Assembly (NCBI GenBank): GCA_966250335.1
Contig: CBINGZ010000003.1
Span: 147,417-211,416, forward strand
Origin: OLB7 sp966250335
GTDB taxonomy: Bacteria; Bacteroidota; Ignavibacteria; OLB7
Length of the DNA: 64,000 bases
Reading direction: 5' to 3'
A program made the translations under genes and the position numbers. The notes beneath the pieces are model-generated. The model saw nothing but the letters and a program-made list of their open reading frames with translations. It was not told the DNA's origin and made no database searches. Positions 27,662 to 36,118 of this stretch are shown here, one piece after another (within the stretch, counting starts at the first letter, position 1; each line of letters begins with the position of its first letter).

Positions 27662-28993
27662 CTACTTCCTCGCCCCCGGCTGCCGGTCCAGGAACTCGTG
27701 ATAGAGTTCGGTCTGCCGGCTCTGCAGAGGAATATCGTAACCGTCGATAAAGAGTCGCCGGATCGTCGTCGACGGCTCGAACGGATCGCCGTCGGCGGCG
27801 AAGAGGGTCGCCCGCTTCCCGACTTCCAGCGAGCCGATCTCCTTCTCGAGTCCGAAGATCTCCGCCGGCACGATCGTCACCCCCTTCAGAGCTTCCTCAC
27901 GTCCCATGCCGTAGGCTGCCGCAAACCCCGCGTGGAACGGCAGATTCCTGACGTTGGCGGTCTCGCCGGATCGTATCGCGACCTTCACACCGGCCGCGTG
28001 GAGCAGTCCGGCGTTGGCATACGCCTTGTCGTAGCGGTCCGCCGGTCTGTTCGGGAGGCTCAGGATCGGTCCCACGACGCAGGGGATGCCGGCCGCGGCG
28101 ATCTTGTCCGCCACCCGCCACCCCTCTTCCACTCCCGTGAAGATCGCGCGGACATTGTTCGCCTTCACCCATGCCAGCGCTGAATCGATATCCCGCGCCG
28201 TGTTCACCTCGATCATCAGCGGCATCTGGCGCCGCACCACCGGGAGAAGCGCCTGGATCTCCGGCACATATTCCGGAAGCCGTTCCTGCGCAGGCGTCGC
28301 GCGGTAGCCGGAGTCGATACGGGCATAGAGAACCGCGCGGTCCCAGAGATCCTTCAGCCGGGTCTTCGCCTTCTTCGCCCCCTTCTCGATATCCTCCTCC
28401 GACCGCTGATCCCACCAGCCGTTGCGTCCCGTGGGGGGGAAGTTCATCACGACCCCTCTGAATCCCGCATACATCTGATCGGGAGTATATCCCGCCAGGG
28501 AGATAAGCGCCGCCGTTCCGGGGAGGAGTCCGCCGTTCGGCGTCGTAATCACCGTGGTCACGCCGTTGACGCGGGTGACCGGGATCTCCACCGAGTTCGG
28601 GTTGACGGCGGTGAGCGCTTCGACCTGCGGCGTGATATCGCCGAGCTCGTCGTCATCGCGCGTTTCCGGGAGCGAGCCGATCTCGATCAGTCCGAGCTGG
28701 GTGCCGCCGTCGATCATGCCGGGGTAGAGGGTCAGTCCCGCGCAGTCGATCCGTTCGGCGTCGCCGGGGAGCGTCACATCGGTTCCGACCGCCTCGATCC
28801 TGCCGTCGCGGATCAGGAGGGTTCCCCGTTCGATGACGCCGCGGGTGACCGTTTCGATCCGGGCGTTGGTCAGCGCGAATGTCCCCTTGCGGAGTCCCTG
28901 GGCCGTGGCCTGGGACGCGCAGAGGAGCGAGAGCGCCGCGATAAAAAAAACGCCTGCCCTGTTGGGCCGTATCGTGAGTCGAGGTATATTCAT
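27662..28993 (-). CDS. Secreted amidohydrolase-fold protein lacking metal-binding residues
   Basis: 443 residues with a signal peptide (VFFIAALSLLCASQATAQ, cleavage near residue 32). The small beta-sandwich (LTNARIETVTRGVIERGTLL, IRDGRIEAVG) and the C-terminal SLEVGKRATLFAADGDPFEP identify the imidazolonepropionase-like amidohydrolase superfamily. However, the metal-binding HxH after PG-IDA is absent (PGMIDGGTQLGLIEIG), the later His positions are replaced (LMIEVNTARDID, IFTGVEEGW), and the catalytic Asp position reads IRSGETANVR. It is therefore probably catalytically inactive or differently mechanised. Such degenerate paralogues occur in Bacteroidota/Chlorobi beside active homologues; none is nearby here. 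Confidence 0.8.
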   Translation of the reverse strand: MNIPRLTIRPNRAGVFFIAALSLLCASQATAQGLRKGTFALTNARIETVTRGVIERGTLLIRDGRIEAVGTDVTLPGDAERIDCAGLTLYPGMIDGGTQLGLIEIGSLPETRDDDELGDITPQVEALTAVNPNSVEIPVTRVNGVTTVITTPNGGLLPGTAALISLAGYTPDQMYAGFRGVVMNFPPTGRNGWWDQRSEEDIEKGAKKAKTRLKDLWDRAVLYARIDSGYRATPAQERLPEYVPEIQALLPVVRRQMPLMIEVNTARDIDSALAWVKANNVRAIFTGVEEGWRVADKIAAAGIPCVVGPILSLPNRPADRYDKAYANAGLLHAAGVKVAIRSGETANVRNLPFHAGFAAAYGMGREEALKGVTIVPAEIFGLEKEIGSLEVGKRATLFAADGDPFEPSTTIRRLFIDGYDIPLQSRQTELYHEFLDRQPGARK

Positions 28994-29112
28994 GTCCGGA
29001 GGAGATTTGTCAGGGATAGAAGCAGGGCCGCGCCGCGGATCATATCGCGGTCACGGGGCGGAGGAGTTCCCGAATTCTGGAGACGAGGAGTACCCGACGG
29101 TGTTCCGTCCGA

Positions 29113-29580
29113 TCACTTCCGCATCTTCGTCACGATCTTCCACTCCTCCTCGGTCACCGGCTGGACGGAGAGGCGTGATCCCTTCTGAATCACCATCATC
29201 TTCTCCAGACCCGGCGCCGACTTCAGCTCGTTCAGCGGGATCACCTCGCCGAACTTCTTCACGAACTTCACATCGACCATGGACCAGATCGGGTTCTCCG
29301 ACGTGGCCTTCGGGTCGTAATGATCATCCTTCGGATCGAGCGCCGTGGTATCCGCATACCCTTCGCGCGCGATTTCCCCGAGTCCTGCGATACCTGGCGG
29401 CTGCGCGCTCGAATGATAGAAGAGGACTCCATCCCCCGGCTTCATCAGATCGCGCATATAGTTCCGCGCCTGATAGTTCCGCACCCCGGACCAGCAGGTA
29501 GCCCCATCGCGCTGAAGGTCATCGATCGAGTAGCAGTCCGGCTCGGATTTGAGGAGCCAGTAGTTGCGATTGGCGGGCAT
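29113..29580 (-). CDS. EVE-domain protein
   Basis: 155 residues from ATG 29580. The chain is a complete EVE domain: YWLLKSEPDCYSIDDL, CWSGVRNYQARNYMRDLMKP, GVLFYHSSAQPPGIAGLGEI and the C-terminal WSMVDVKFVKKF. EVE is a PUA-superfamily fold that binds modified bases in nucleic acid, as in THYN1; in prokaryotes it is often found near or fused to restriction genes. It lies at the edge of the accessory island, facing away from the HNH gene at 29824 by only 243 bp and on the same strand. A housekeeping role in RNA metabolism is equally possible. Confidence 0.9.
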   Translation of the reverse strand: MPANRNYWLLKSEPDCYSIDDLQRDGATCWSGVRNYQARNYMRDLMKPGDGVLFYHSSAQPPGIAGLGEIAREGYADTTALDPKDDHYDPKATSENPIWSMVDVKFVKKFGEVIPLNELKSAPGLEKMMVIQKGSRLSVQPVTEEEWKIVTKMRK

Positions 29581-29823
29581 AGATACACTTGGACCGAGCA
29601 GGTTATGAGTTAGGCCCCCGGAGGCGGGGATAAGCGGGTGCAAACTAGGGGTGTGGGGGGACGTGTGCAAGGAGGGGGGCGGCGCCCCAGCTCTCCGTAA
29701 ACTTGTAGGTGAATGAATGATTCTCCGCGCCGCGCTATCCTCTCCCGATTATCAGATTCTGCTGCTGCATACAGAACCCCGTTCGAGGAGCGCCGGAAAC
29801 AATGTCGACCGACCGGTTCCGAA

Positions 29824-30768
29824 TCAGCCGATGAAGACATTCTGATTGTGCCACTCCAGGAGGCTTCTGTCGGGCCTCTCCTGAGCAAGATCGGGCAGGG
29901 CGATCTCCTTCCCGTGAAGCGCGTAATAGATCCTTCCGTTCTGGTACTGTTCGCGGATCCTGCCGCTGACCTCCACCTGATAATCCGGGGTGACGGTGAG
30001 CAGGCCGCGATCGAACAGAAGATGAATATCGGATCGGAGGAGAAGCCCATTGCTCACTTTATGAGGTCCTTCCGAAGCATAGGGTCTGATATGAGCCGCG
30101 GTGAGCACAGGTAGTGTCTTCTCACCGGTAAGAGCGCACCGCCTGTGGTATGCCTCCATCACTGCAACCCGAAAGGCGCTTTGACCGAGACGAGCGCGCA
30201 TCAGGAATGGAGCGCCATACATCCCGGCCGGTTCGGCCAGGATCTCCGGCTGAACAGATCGTTCGGCAGTCGTGAATGAAAGCCTCAGAAGCCGATCCTG
30301 TACCTGAGCCCACGTTCTGGCGCCGATCGGCGTCGACGTAGTATATCCCTTTCCCTGTACGATTGAGTTGCTCCAATCCTCAGGGACCGGTATCCATTCC
30401 TCACGCGGGAAAAAGAAAGGTTCGGTCAGCACTATGCAGCCGATCTTCGGATCGGGATCCAGATCCCCTTTGCGTCGCCTGTATGCGCGGATCTTGTTGA
30501 GGAAGGTCGTGAAGTTCGCGACGCCGTTCTTCTCACCGAACATTTCCCAAGCCATCGACACCGGCAGGCGCTGCGAGTGACGTACGAAGAACCCACCGCC
30601 CACGATGTAATTCAGCGGCGCATGGAGTTTGAAGAGAAAAGGCTCCCCGGGCGCAAGAACTTTGAACTCTGAACCGCCTCCGGGCTGCCAGAAGTTCAGA
30701 TCCTCCGGGCGGCGCTCGGCGAGGAATGAGAACCAGGCATTATCTGTGACACCGATATAAAATTTCAT
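29824..30768 (-). CDS. HNH endonuclease with N-terminal PUA/EVE-like domain, putative modification-dependent restriction enzyme
   Basis: 314 residues. The C-terminal part carries an HNH_2-type nuclease: CALTGEKTLPVLTAAHIRPY, then HKVSNGLLLRSDIHLLFDRG, with AHI histidine, Asn and DxHxxFD histidine in place. The N-terminal 130 residues (VTDNAWFSFLA, FKVLAPGEPFLFKLHAPLNY, IVGGGFFVRHSQRLPVSMAW) look like a PUA/EVE-type base-reading domain. That combination is known from type IV or modification-dependent restriction enzymes (PUA-HNH, COG3440-like). It probably cleaves foreign DNA carrying modified bases, but the exact modification is unknown. No partner methylase is seen. Confidence 0.8.
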   Translation of the reverse strand: MKFYIGVTDNAWFSFLAERRPEDLNFWQPGGGSEFKVLAPGEPFLFKLHAPLNYIVGGGFFVRHSQRLPVSMAWEMFGEKNGVANFTTFLNKIRAYRRRKGDLDPDPKIGCIVLTEPFFFPREEWIPVPEDWSNSIVQGKGYTTSTPIGARTWAQVQDRLLRLSFTTAERSVQPEILAEPAGMYGAPFLMRARLGQSAFRVAVMEAYHRRCALTGEKTLPVLTAAHIRPYASEGPHKVSNGLLLRSDIHLLFDRGLLTVTPDYQVEVSGRIREQYQNGRIYYALHGKEIALPDLAQERPDRSLLEWHNQNVFIG

Positions 30769-30996
30769 GGAGCGAATTTAGATAATTGAACGCATACCTT
30801 GATGCATTGATCGACTTGAGTCGTGCTGCCGGGCGAGGCTGCGCACCAACGACATGTGCTCATAGCGGGTCGCATGCCCTTGTAGATAGTAGATTCTGAA
30901 GTAGACCTGATGAGATAAAGATTCCCGGCTTGAACATATATTAACTTGCAAATCCGGCCCCCGCGCCGCCGATCCGAATCAACCGGTACTCCAACC

Positions 30997-31668
30997 ATGA
31001 CAATGACCCTCGAACATACACTCGCAGAACTCGAATCCCTCGGCAAGGAAAAAGTCCGCGCCCACAACAAAAAACACGGCGCTCACGACAATCAATTCGG
31101 CGTTCAGCTCGGCGATATCCGCAAGGTTGCCGCGAAGATCAAGACCAACCACCAGCTGGCTCTCGCTCTCTGGGAGACCGGAAACATCGATGCCCGACTC
31201 CTGGCGATCCTGGTGATCAAGCCGAAGAGTATTTCTCGCGATGAGCTGGATGCGATGGTTCGGTCGATCGACTTTGCGCACGTCGCGGACTGGTTGTACT
31301 CATATGTCATCAAGGATCATCCCGAGAGGGAGTCGCTTCGTCAGGTATGGATGGATGATGCCAACCCCTGGGCCGCTCGGGCAGGCTGGAGCCTGACCGC
31401 GGGGCGAGTCGCCCGGAGTCCGGAGGGACTCGATATCCCCGCACTCCTGAACCGTCTCGAGTCCGAAATGGGGAGCGCTCCTCCGGAAGTGCAATGGACG
31501 ATGAATTCCTGCCTCGCGGGGATCGGCATTCACTTCCCGGAGCATCGTGAGCGTGCCCTCGCTATCGGGGAAAAACTCGGGATATATCGCGATTACCCGG
31601 TTTCCAAGGGGTGTACCTCTCCTTTTGCTCCAATCTGGATCAACGAGATGGTGCGTCGGCAATCGTGA
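30997..31668 (+). CDS. DNA alkylation repair protein (AlkD-like, HEAT repeats)
   Basis: 223 residues from ATG 30997. Helical repeats with FGVQLGDIRKVAAKIKTNHQ near the start, LALALWETGNIDARLLAILV and WAARAGWSLTAGRV are typical of the AlkC/AlkD-like ALK superfamily, HEAT-repeat DNA glycosylases that release positively charged alkylated bases such as N3-methyladenine and N7-methylguanine. Classical AlkD uses Trp109, Asp113 and Trp187; I see W in VADWLYSYVIKDHPE and W in NPWAARAGW, but did not align them rigorously. A paralogue with altered specificity cannot be excluded. Confidence 0.82.
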   Translation: MTMTLEHTLAELESLGKEKVRAHNKKHGAHDNQFGVQLGDIRKVAAKIKTNHQLALALWETGNIDARLLAILVIKPKSISRDELDAMVRSIDFAHVADWLYSYVIKDHPERESLRQVWMDDANPWAARAGWSLTAGRVARSPEGLDIPALLNRLESEMGSAPPEVQWTMNSCLAGIGIHFPEHRERALAIGEKLGIYRDYPVSKGCTSPFAPIWINEMVRRQS

Positions 31669-31698
31669 ACACCGACCGTAGAGCGTCCGGCCCCGCGT

Positions 31699-32163
31699 CT
31701 ATCGCCGAACTTCAATATCTCCGTACGTCGTATAGACCCGCTGGTCGTACTCCACCGAAGCAAAGACCCGATAGATCCCCGGCGCCAGATCGGAGACGTC
31801 GACGTCCAGACCATGCGTTCCGGCGTTCAACGACGCTTCGTACAGGACGCGCTCCAGCTTCCCGGGAGATGATTCCAGCCATAGCTTCACGGTTCTCGCC
31901 TGTTCGATGGAGAAGTGGACCATGATCTCCGAGACCGTGGGATTCGGAAATGCCGGCTTGAACGTAAACCCCACCTCCGGTATCGCTCGCCAGTCGTCCG
32001 ATGCGTCGCCGGTCGTACCGGTGGGCTGACCGATCGCATTGGTGAGCTGGATTCCCGTGAACCCCGGCTCCGGCTCCACCGTCCTGCTGCCGCAGCCCGT
32101 TGTCAGGAGTGCAAGGGAAGCCAGAAGGATGAGGCTCGAACCGGCTGATCTCATGCTTGTCAT
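31699..32163 (-). CDS. Small lipoprotein with T9SS-type beta-sandwich
   Basis: 154 residues; signal peptide with lipobox ALLTTGC (Cys24). A short linker precedes a domain reading FKPAFPNPTVSEIMVHFSIE, VKLWLESSPGKLERVLYE and LDVDVSDLAPGIYRVFASVE, which is the beta-sandwich of T9SS type A sorting domains. Unusually, it is the only globular domain of the protein, so it is probably a periplasmic lipid-anchored module and not a sorting tag. An alternative start is ATG 32154. It converges with the AlkD-like gene (30 bp gap). Confidence 0.75.
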   Translation of the reverse strand: MTSMRSAGSSLILLASLALLTTGCGSRTVEPEPGFTGIQLTNAIGQPTGTTGDASDDWRAIPEVGFTFKPAFPNPTVSEIMVHFSIEQARTVKLWLESSPGKLERVLYEASLNAGTHGLDVDVSDLAPGIYRVFASVEYDQRVYTTYGDIEVRR

Positions 32164-32288
32164 CGGTCGTCAGGTTTTATCTGGAGGAATATCGTAGAAG
32201 CCGCGCATCCTCCTGTGCAGGATGCGACGGGGGCGAATATAGTCGCTGCGGTTATCCGGAAAAGGGGAATTGTCGGGAGCCTCCTGTT

Positions 32289-33089
32289 CTATCCGATGCT
32301 CGTTGCCGGAAGTCCCCACGCCTCCTCGATTCCGCGTCTGAAGATCTCGTTCATGCGCCCGAGATCCTGCCTTCCCACACCGATCGTCGGCGCCGCGGCT
32401 TCGGCGGCTTCATGTTCCTGTGCGATGAACTCCTGAAGGATCGGGATCGGCTCCGCCATGTCCATCTCCATACCGGCGCGTTTCCGTTCCAGCAATCTTT
32501 CGATCTCCGCCAGCAGAGCCGTGTCGGAGATTGTGCGATCGACGAGCTTCCCGAACTCCATCGGTACCGGCTCGTCGCATGTCATGATCCATCGGCATGC
32601 AAGAAGGGGACGGAGGATGTAGAAGTACGCCTTGCCGCTGAGGGCTCCTGTACCTCGATGCCGCGATACATTATTGCGGACCATGCTCAGGTAGTGATGA
32701 AACGCCGCCTTCGGTGAGAAAACATCCGCCGCCGCAGCTCTGAGCAGTGAGGTGATCTCCCTCTTCTCGCGATAGACGATCGGCGATTGCAGCCATTCCA
32801 GCAGCGTGGCATTGGAGGCATGGAGCAGTTGAAGAGTCTTGCGCAGATCCCAGCCGCTGACGTCGAGAAGGTCGCTGATCGGCCTGTCGATCACATCCCG
32901 CCGCTTCTCCAGATCTATCGAAAGATACCAGTCGAGCGGGCGGACGTAGAGAAACCGCACATCGTAATCGCTGTCGGCCGAGGGAAAGCCCCACGCCCGG
33001 CTGCCGGACTCGCAGGCGAAGAGGATGCGGACGTTGTCGGTGGATTCGATTTCGGAGAGGGTGGTCTGGATGCTGTCGAAAATATTCAT
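32289..33089 (-). CDS. RlaP-type nucleotidyltransferase (DNA polymerase beta superfamily)
   Basis: 266 residues from ATG 33089. Residues about 20-45 contain SGSRAWGFPSADSDYDVRFL, the GS-x8-SDxD nucleotide- and metal-binding motif of pol-beta-type nucleotidyltransferases; the distribution of later helices (RKTLQLLHASNATLLEWLQS, AFHHYLSMVRNNV) fits the RlaP/YcgL family (PF10127) associated with RNA ligase repair systems. No RNA ligase gene is in the window. It could act in RNA repair, or in a toxin/antitoxin or phage-defence role as other minimal nucleotidyltransferases do. It is divergent from the antitoxin gene. Confidence 0.8.
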   Translation of the reverse strand: MNIFDSIQTTLSEIESTDNVRILFACESGSRAWGFPSADSDYDVRFLYVRPLDWYLSIDLEKRRDVIDRPISDLLDVSGWDLRKTLQLLHASNATLLEWLQSPIVYREKREITSLLRAAAADVFSPKAAFHHYLSMVRNNVSRHRGTGALSGKAYFYILRPLLACRWIMTCDEPVPMEFGKLVDRTISDTALLAEIERLLERKRAGMEMDMAEPIPILQEFIAQEHEAAEAAAPTIGVGRQDLGRMNEIFRRGIEEAWGLPATSIG

Positions 33090-33244
33090 GGGATGTATAA
33101 GGAATTGAGGATATCGACGGAGATACTGATTCCTGTGGCGCAAGATCAGCAATTCGGTCTGGTTTCTGCAATGCCGGTGGTGAGTTGTCGTTGTATTACA
33201 TAGAGCCTGGAGAGAATACGACAACCAATGAGCCGGCAGCCAGC

Positions 33245-33991
33245 ATGCGACAGACTATCAGGAAAGAAGCGAACCCGGGTCAGGCTGGAGCATTGAGGAA
33301 ACCCCTCAAGGACCGGAACATCGGGAAGAAAATCTCCGGAAGCAGCTCCATGGATGAATCCGTGAAACCCGGTGGAATCGGAAGCTCGCTGGAGGACGCG
33401 TTCAAAAGCATGGCGGTCCTCTGGCAGAGCGATGACTTCGTGCGAAGGGCTCTCATCACCCGCATCATGAGGGCCGTGACGCATGCTCTCTCCGATGCCG
33501 GGGAGGCAAACCTTCAGCACGCCCTGGAAGCCCCCACCGACACGGGCAGTCTGGCACGACTTCTCTCGATGGGCGCCGATCTGGAGGACGCCGTCCGTGA
33601 GCTCGACCCCATGGCCGCCGCGATCATCCGCGGAGCCGATATGAAACAGGATCTGCTCAGACAGGCCGGTGGGGCATTGGAAACGTCGGACGTTGCCGAC
33701 CTGCTCGGAATCTCGAAGCAGGCCGTCGTGAAGCGTGTGCAGAGCGGCGCGCTTCTCGCCATCCCGAGCGCCTCGGGGCATCTCAGGTTCCCGGCATTTC
33801 AGTTCTCCGCCGAAGGGACGATCGACGGCCTGAAGCAGGTCCTGACCGCATTCAACGTCGACAGCCCCTGGACCAGGCTTGCGGTGCTGCTCGACACCGA
33901 CGAGGCGGTAGGAGACAGGCGGCTGATCGATGCCCTGCGGGCGGGCGAGCTGCAGGGAGTGCTGGACGTCGTACGCGCATTCGGGGCGTAG
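33245..33991 (+). CDS. Xre/DUF2384 (MbcA/ParS-like) antitoxin
   Basis: 248 residues from ATG 33245; ATG 33350 and a TTG at 33185 are in frame and none has a convincing ribosome site. A helix-turn-helix is visible in TSDVADLLGISKQAVVKRVQ followed by a wing-like SGALLAIPSASGHLRFPAFQ. The final 45 residues (SPWTRLAVLLDTDEAVGDRR, then LIDALRAGELQGVLDVVRAF) match the C-terminal DUF2384 domain of RES-associated antitoxins. These proteins neutralise and auto-repress RES NADase toxins. The cognate toxin gene starts one base after the antitoxin stop, the usual arrangement, but is broken. Confidence 0.8.
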   Translation: MRQTIRKEANPGQAGALRKPLKDRNIGKKISGSSSMDESVKPGGIGSSLEDAFKSMAVLWQSDDFVRRALITRIMRAVTHALSDAGEANLQHALEAPTDTGSLARLLSMGADLEDAVRELDPMAAAIIRGADMKQDLLRQAGGALETSDVADLLGISKQAVVKRVQSGALLAIPSASGHLRFPAFQFSAEGTIDGLKQVLTAFNVDSPWTRLAVLLDTDEAVGDRRLIDALRAGELQGVLDVVRAFGA

Positions 33992-33992
33992 C

Positions 33993-34205
33993 ATGGCGAA
34001 GCGATCACCCGATCCGACGTTGTTCGACTACATCGCCGGCCTGGATCTTCCGCTTGTGGAGCTGCCGAAGGGATCTCCCTGCTTTCGGATTCATCGCACT
34101 ACACACGATCCTCTCTGGTTCGGGCCTGATACGGAGGCGCCGGTGGCCGGGCGGTTCAATCTTGGACATATCTTTGACAGATATGGTGTCGGTCTGGATC
34201 CATAG
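33993..34205 (+). pseudogene. RES-domain toxin, truncated
   Basis: Starts with ATG 33993 one base after the antitoxin stop. The 70 residues read FDYIAGLDLPLVELPKGSP, CFRIHRTTHDPLWFGPD and GRFNLGHIFDRYGVGLDP, the N-terminal part of a RES domain (conserved Arg in FRIHR and GRF). Full RES toxins are about 150-230 residues, so the NAD-degrading catalytic region with its later Tyr/Glu residues is missing. The following 250 bases in the three frames show no convincing remainder of the domain, so deletion seems likelier than a single frameshift. The module is probably a decayed toxin with a surviving antitoxin. Confidence 0.7.
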
Positions 34206-34458
34206 GAAATAAACGAGCATTCCATCGCGCCGAACGGAAGGGATCGACACAGGAAGTATCCATTCCCGAGTGCGTGATCGTGGAGTTGGTAGAAGCGGAC
34301 ATGGCGGGATGGGAACAACGGTTCTGGTCCGTCACCGCGGCGCCCTCGACGAGACGTCGCGCGAGGGAGGTACCCGGAAATGGCGGCATGTGCGGGAGAC
34401 GCTGAAGCGTTATCTGGAGCGGAGTGCCGGTTGAGAATCGAGTCGGCCCTCCGGTTGC

Positions 34459-35379
34459 TTACAGATGTCGGAATACCTCATACCGCTCTGCAAGCCGATC
34501 GCGGTCGGGCCAGTGGATGGATTTTCTCGGCAACACCAGTCGTGATCCGTTCAATCGCTGCAGTCCGTGTTCAAGCATCGGGCCGTCCTTCTCCATGAGA
34601 ATATCTTCCCGGATCTCTACGACATAATCGGGCGAGACCCCGAGGATCGACGCATCGAATGCTGCGTGATGAAGTTTGCAGAGTGCGATACCGTTATTGA
34701 CGATCGGATCACCCTCCGGATCGCGGTCGGGAACGATATGAGCCGCGTCGAGCAGCTCGCCGTGACGAAGCTGGCAGATAGAGCATTGTTGATTATAGGC
34801 CGTTAGAACCCGCTCCCGAAAACTCTGCTGGTGAAGGCGCCGTCGGGCAACGGTCGTCACATATCGCCGTCGCGCCGTCGCATCTTCCCTGACAAGAAAG
34901 AGATCCGGCGAAGGCGCGACGGTGGCCGCGTCATCGATTGCCACGGTAAACGTCAGTTCTGCGGGGTTGTCGCCGACAATGAATGCGGGCCATGTGGCCA
35001 GATAGCGGCCTGGCGAAAGACCGTGGAAGTAGATCAGAGGCACTCCATCCATCAGGGCGGCGCGAAGTCCGATGTTGTCCCGGTGTCCGATCTCTGCAGC
35101 GGTTCCGCGATAACGATACTGAAGAAGACCGTCAAGGCTGAGCCTGTCATCGTAGGGACTATTCGGAGAAGTGGTGATCGAGATGGGATATGCGCAGAGT
35201 CGTGGTTTGAAGATCCCTTGTGGTCCTATAAGAGGGATCCGCTCGCCGTTGATCACACACCCTTTCTCCAGAACCGAGCGCGGGAGTATATCGCCATGGA
35301 ATGTAACCTGATCCTTCAGCCAGGTAAACGTCTCAAGGCGAATCTTTCGATCAAAGTTTGTGTCACCTGATACGATCAT
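34459..35379 (-). CDS. HNH endonuclease, putative restriction enzyme of the COG3440 type
   Basis: 306 residues from ATG 35379; a GTG at 35403 would add eight. The C-terminal nuclease has the zinc-finger-like HNH pattern CSICQLRHGELLDAAHIVPD, then NNGIALCKLHHAAFDASILG with the key His, Asn and His present. The N-terminal half (LPRSVLEKGCVINGERIPLI, GPQGIFKPRLCAYPISI, YRYRGTAAEIGHRDNIGLR, IYFHGLSPGRYLATWPAFIV) belongs to the domain that precedes HNH in many predicted restriction endonucleases and probably binds DNA. It differs in the N-domain from the HNH protein at 29824. No methylase or specificity gene is next to it, so modification-dependent cleavage is plausible. Confidence 0.85.
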   Translation of the reverse strand: MIVSGDTNFDRKIRLETFTWLKDQVTFHGDILPRSVLEKGCVINGERIPLIGPQGIFKPRLCAYPISITTSPNSPYDDRLSLDGLLQYRYRGTAAEIGHRDNIGLRAALMDGVPLIYFHGLSPGRYLATWPAFIVGDNPAELTFTVAIDDAATVAPSPDLFLVREDATARRRYVTTVARRRLHQQSFRERVLTAYNQQCSICQLRHGELLDAAHIVPDRDPEGDPIVNNGIALCKLHHAAFDASILGVSPDYVVEIREDILMEKDGPMLEHGLQRLNGSRLVLPRKSIHWPDRDRLAERYEVFRHL

Positions 35380-35403
35380 ACGCTGCTCGATATCTGTCAA
35401 CAC

Positions 35404-35866
35404 TTGTCTTCAAGGAGTCCGCTTCTGCGAAGATCGGTCTGTCGGAATCTTTGAACCCGCTGATTGCAGATGAGATAGTAAGCAGGGGAGCTTCAGCCGG
35501 AGCTGACGTGGGCAACATGCGAAAATCGTTTCGATCGGGAAAGCAGTGTGATATCTGGAGACCTATAGTGAACGAAGGGAACTACGATGCGGAATGAATC
35601 GTAGCACCCGGTGGAGAATATCACTTCTCGTTCTTGACACGATGTATTACAGAGTGTTATATTCGTTCCTTGTCGAGGGGATGTCGTGATGCGATGGGCA
35701 TGAGATATACGGCTGCGGGCCGGTATCACTCCACAGACCTCCATTCTACAGAGCTTCGTGAATCGGACATCTACTCGGTATCACCGGGCGGTCGTCGTGA
35801 AACGGCGCGACGATGATCGCTTCGGATAATTCCGCACAGGACGCGTCGATAGCAGGGGGAAGGATC
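35404..35866. other. Intergenic stretch in the accessory island
   Basis: About 460 bases between divergent genes. Base composition is more AT-rich than the housekeeping regions. I see no gene with family features; short frames at 35493-35744 (minus) and 35634-35816 (plus) were not accepted. Confidence 0.4.
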
Positions 35867-36106
35867 ATGGCGACAAAGACAGGGAGCGAATTCATCATCA
35901 AGCTGGACGGGCTGAAACTGCCCGCCGCCGTTGAGGCCGCCATCGCAAAGGAAATTCAGTCGGTCGTCATGCGAGAGATTGCCCGTATCGATCTGAAGGG
36001 GGATATCCACACGCATTTCCCACGCAAGGATTGGATGGGAATCTGGATCAGGACCCAGAAGATCGACAAGATCCCGATGCTGGCCGTGAACGAGATGCAG
36101 GGTTAA
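35867..36106 (+). CDS. Small uncharacterised protein paired with a Cys-rich protein
   Basis: 79 residues from ATG 35867, preceded by AGGGGGAAGGATC; an ATG-like start at 35813 is less likely. The sequence reads KLPAAVEAAIAKEIQSVVMR, EIARIDLKGDIHTHFPRKD, WMGIWIRTQKIDKIPMLAVN: an amphipathic helix then a basic/aromatic tail (WMGIWI). No cysteine, no signal peptide. It is 12 bp upstream of the Cys-rich gene, strongly suggesting an operon. I do not recognise a family; a peptide or chaperone-like partner of the Cys-rich protein is only a guess. Confidence 0.6.
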   Translation: MATKTGSEFIIKLDGLKLPAAVEAAIAKEIQSVVMREIARIDLKGDIHTHFPRKDWMGIWIRTQKIDKIPMLAVNEMQG

Positions 36107-36118
36107 GCCGCCGAACCT

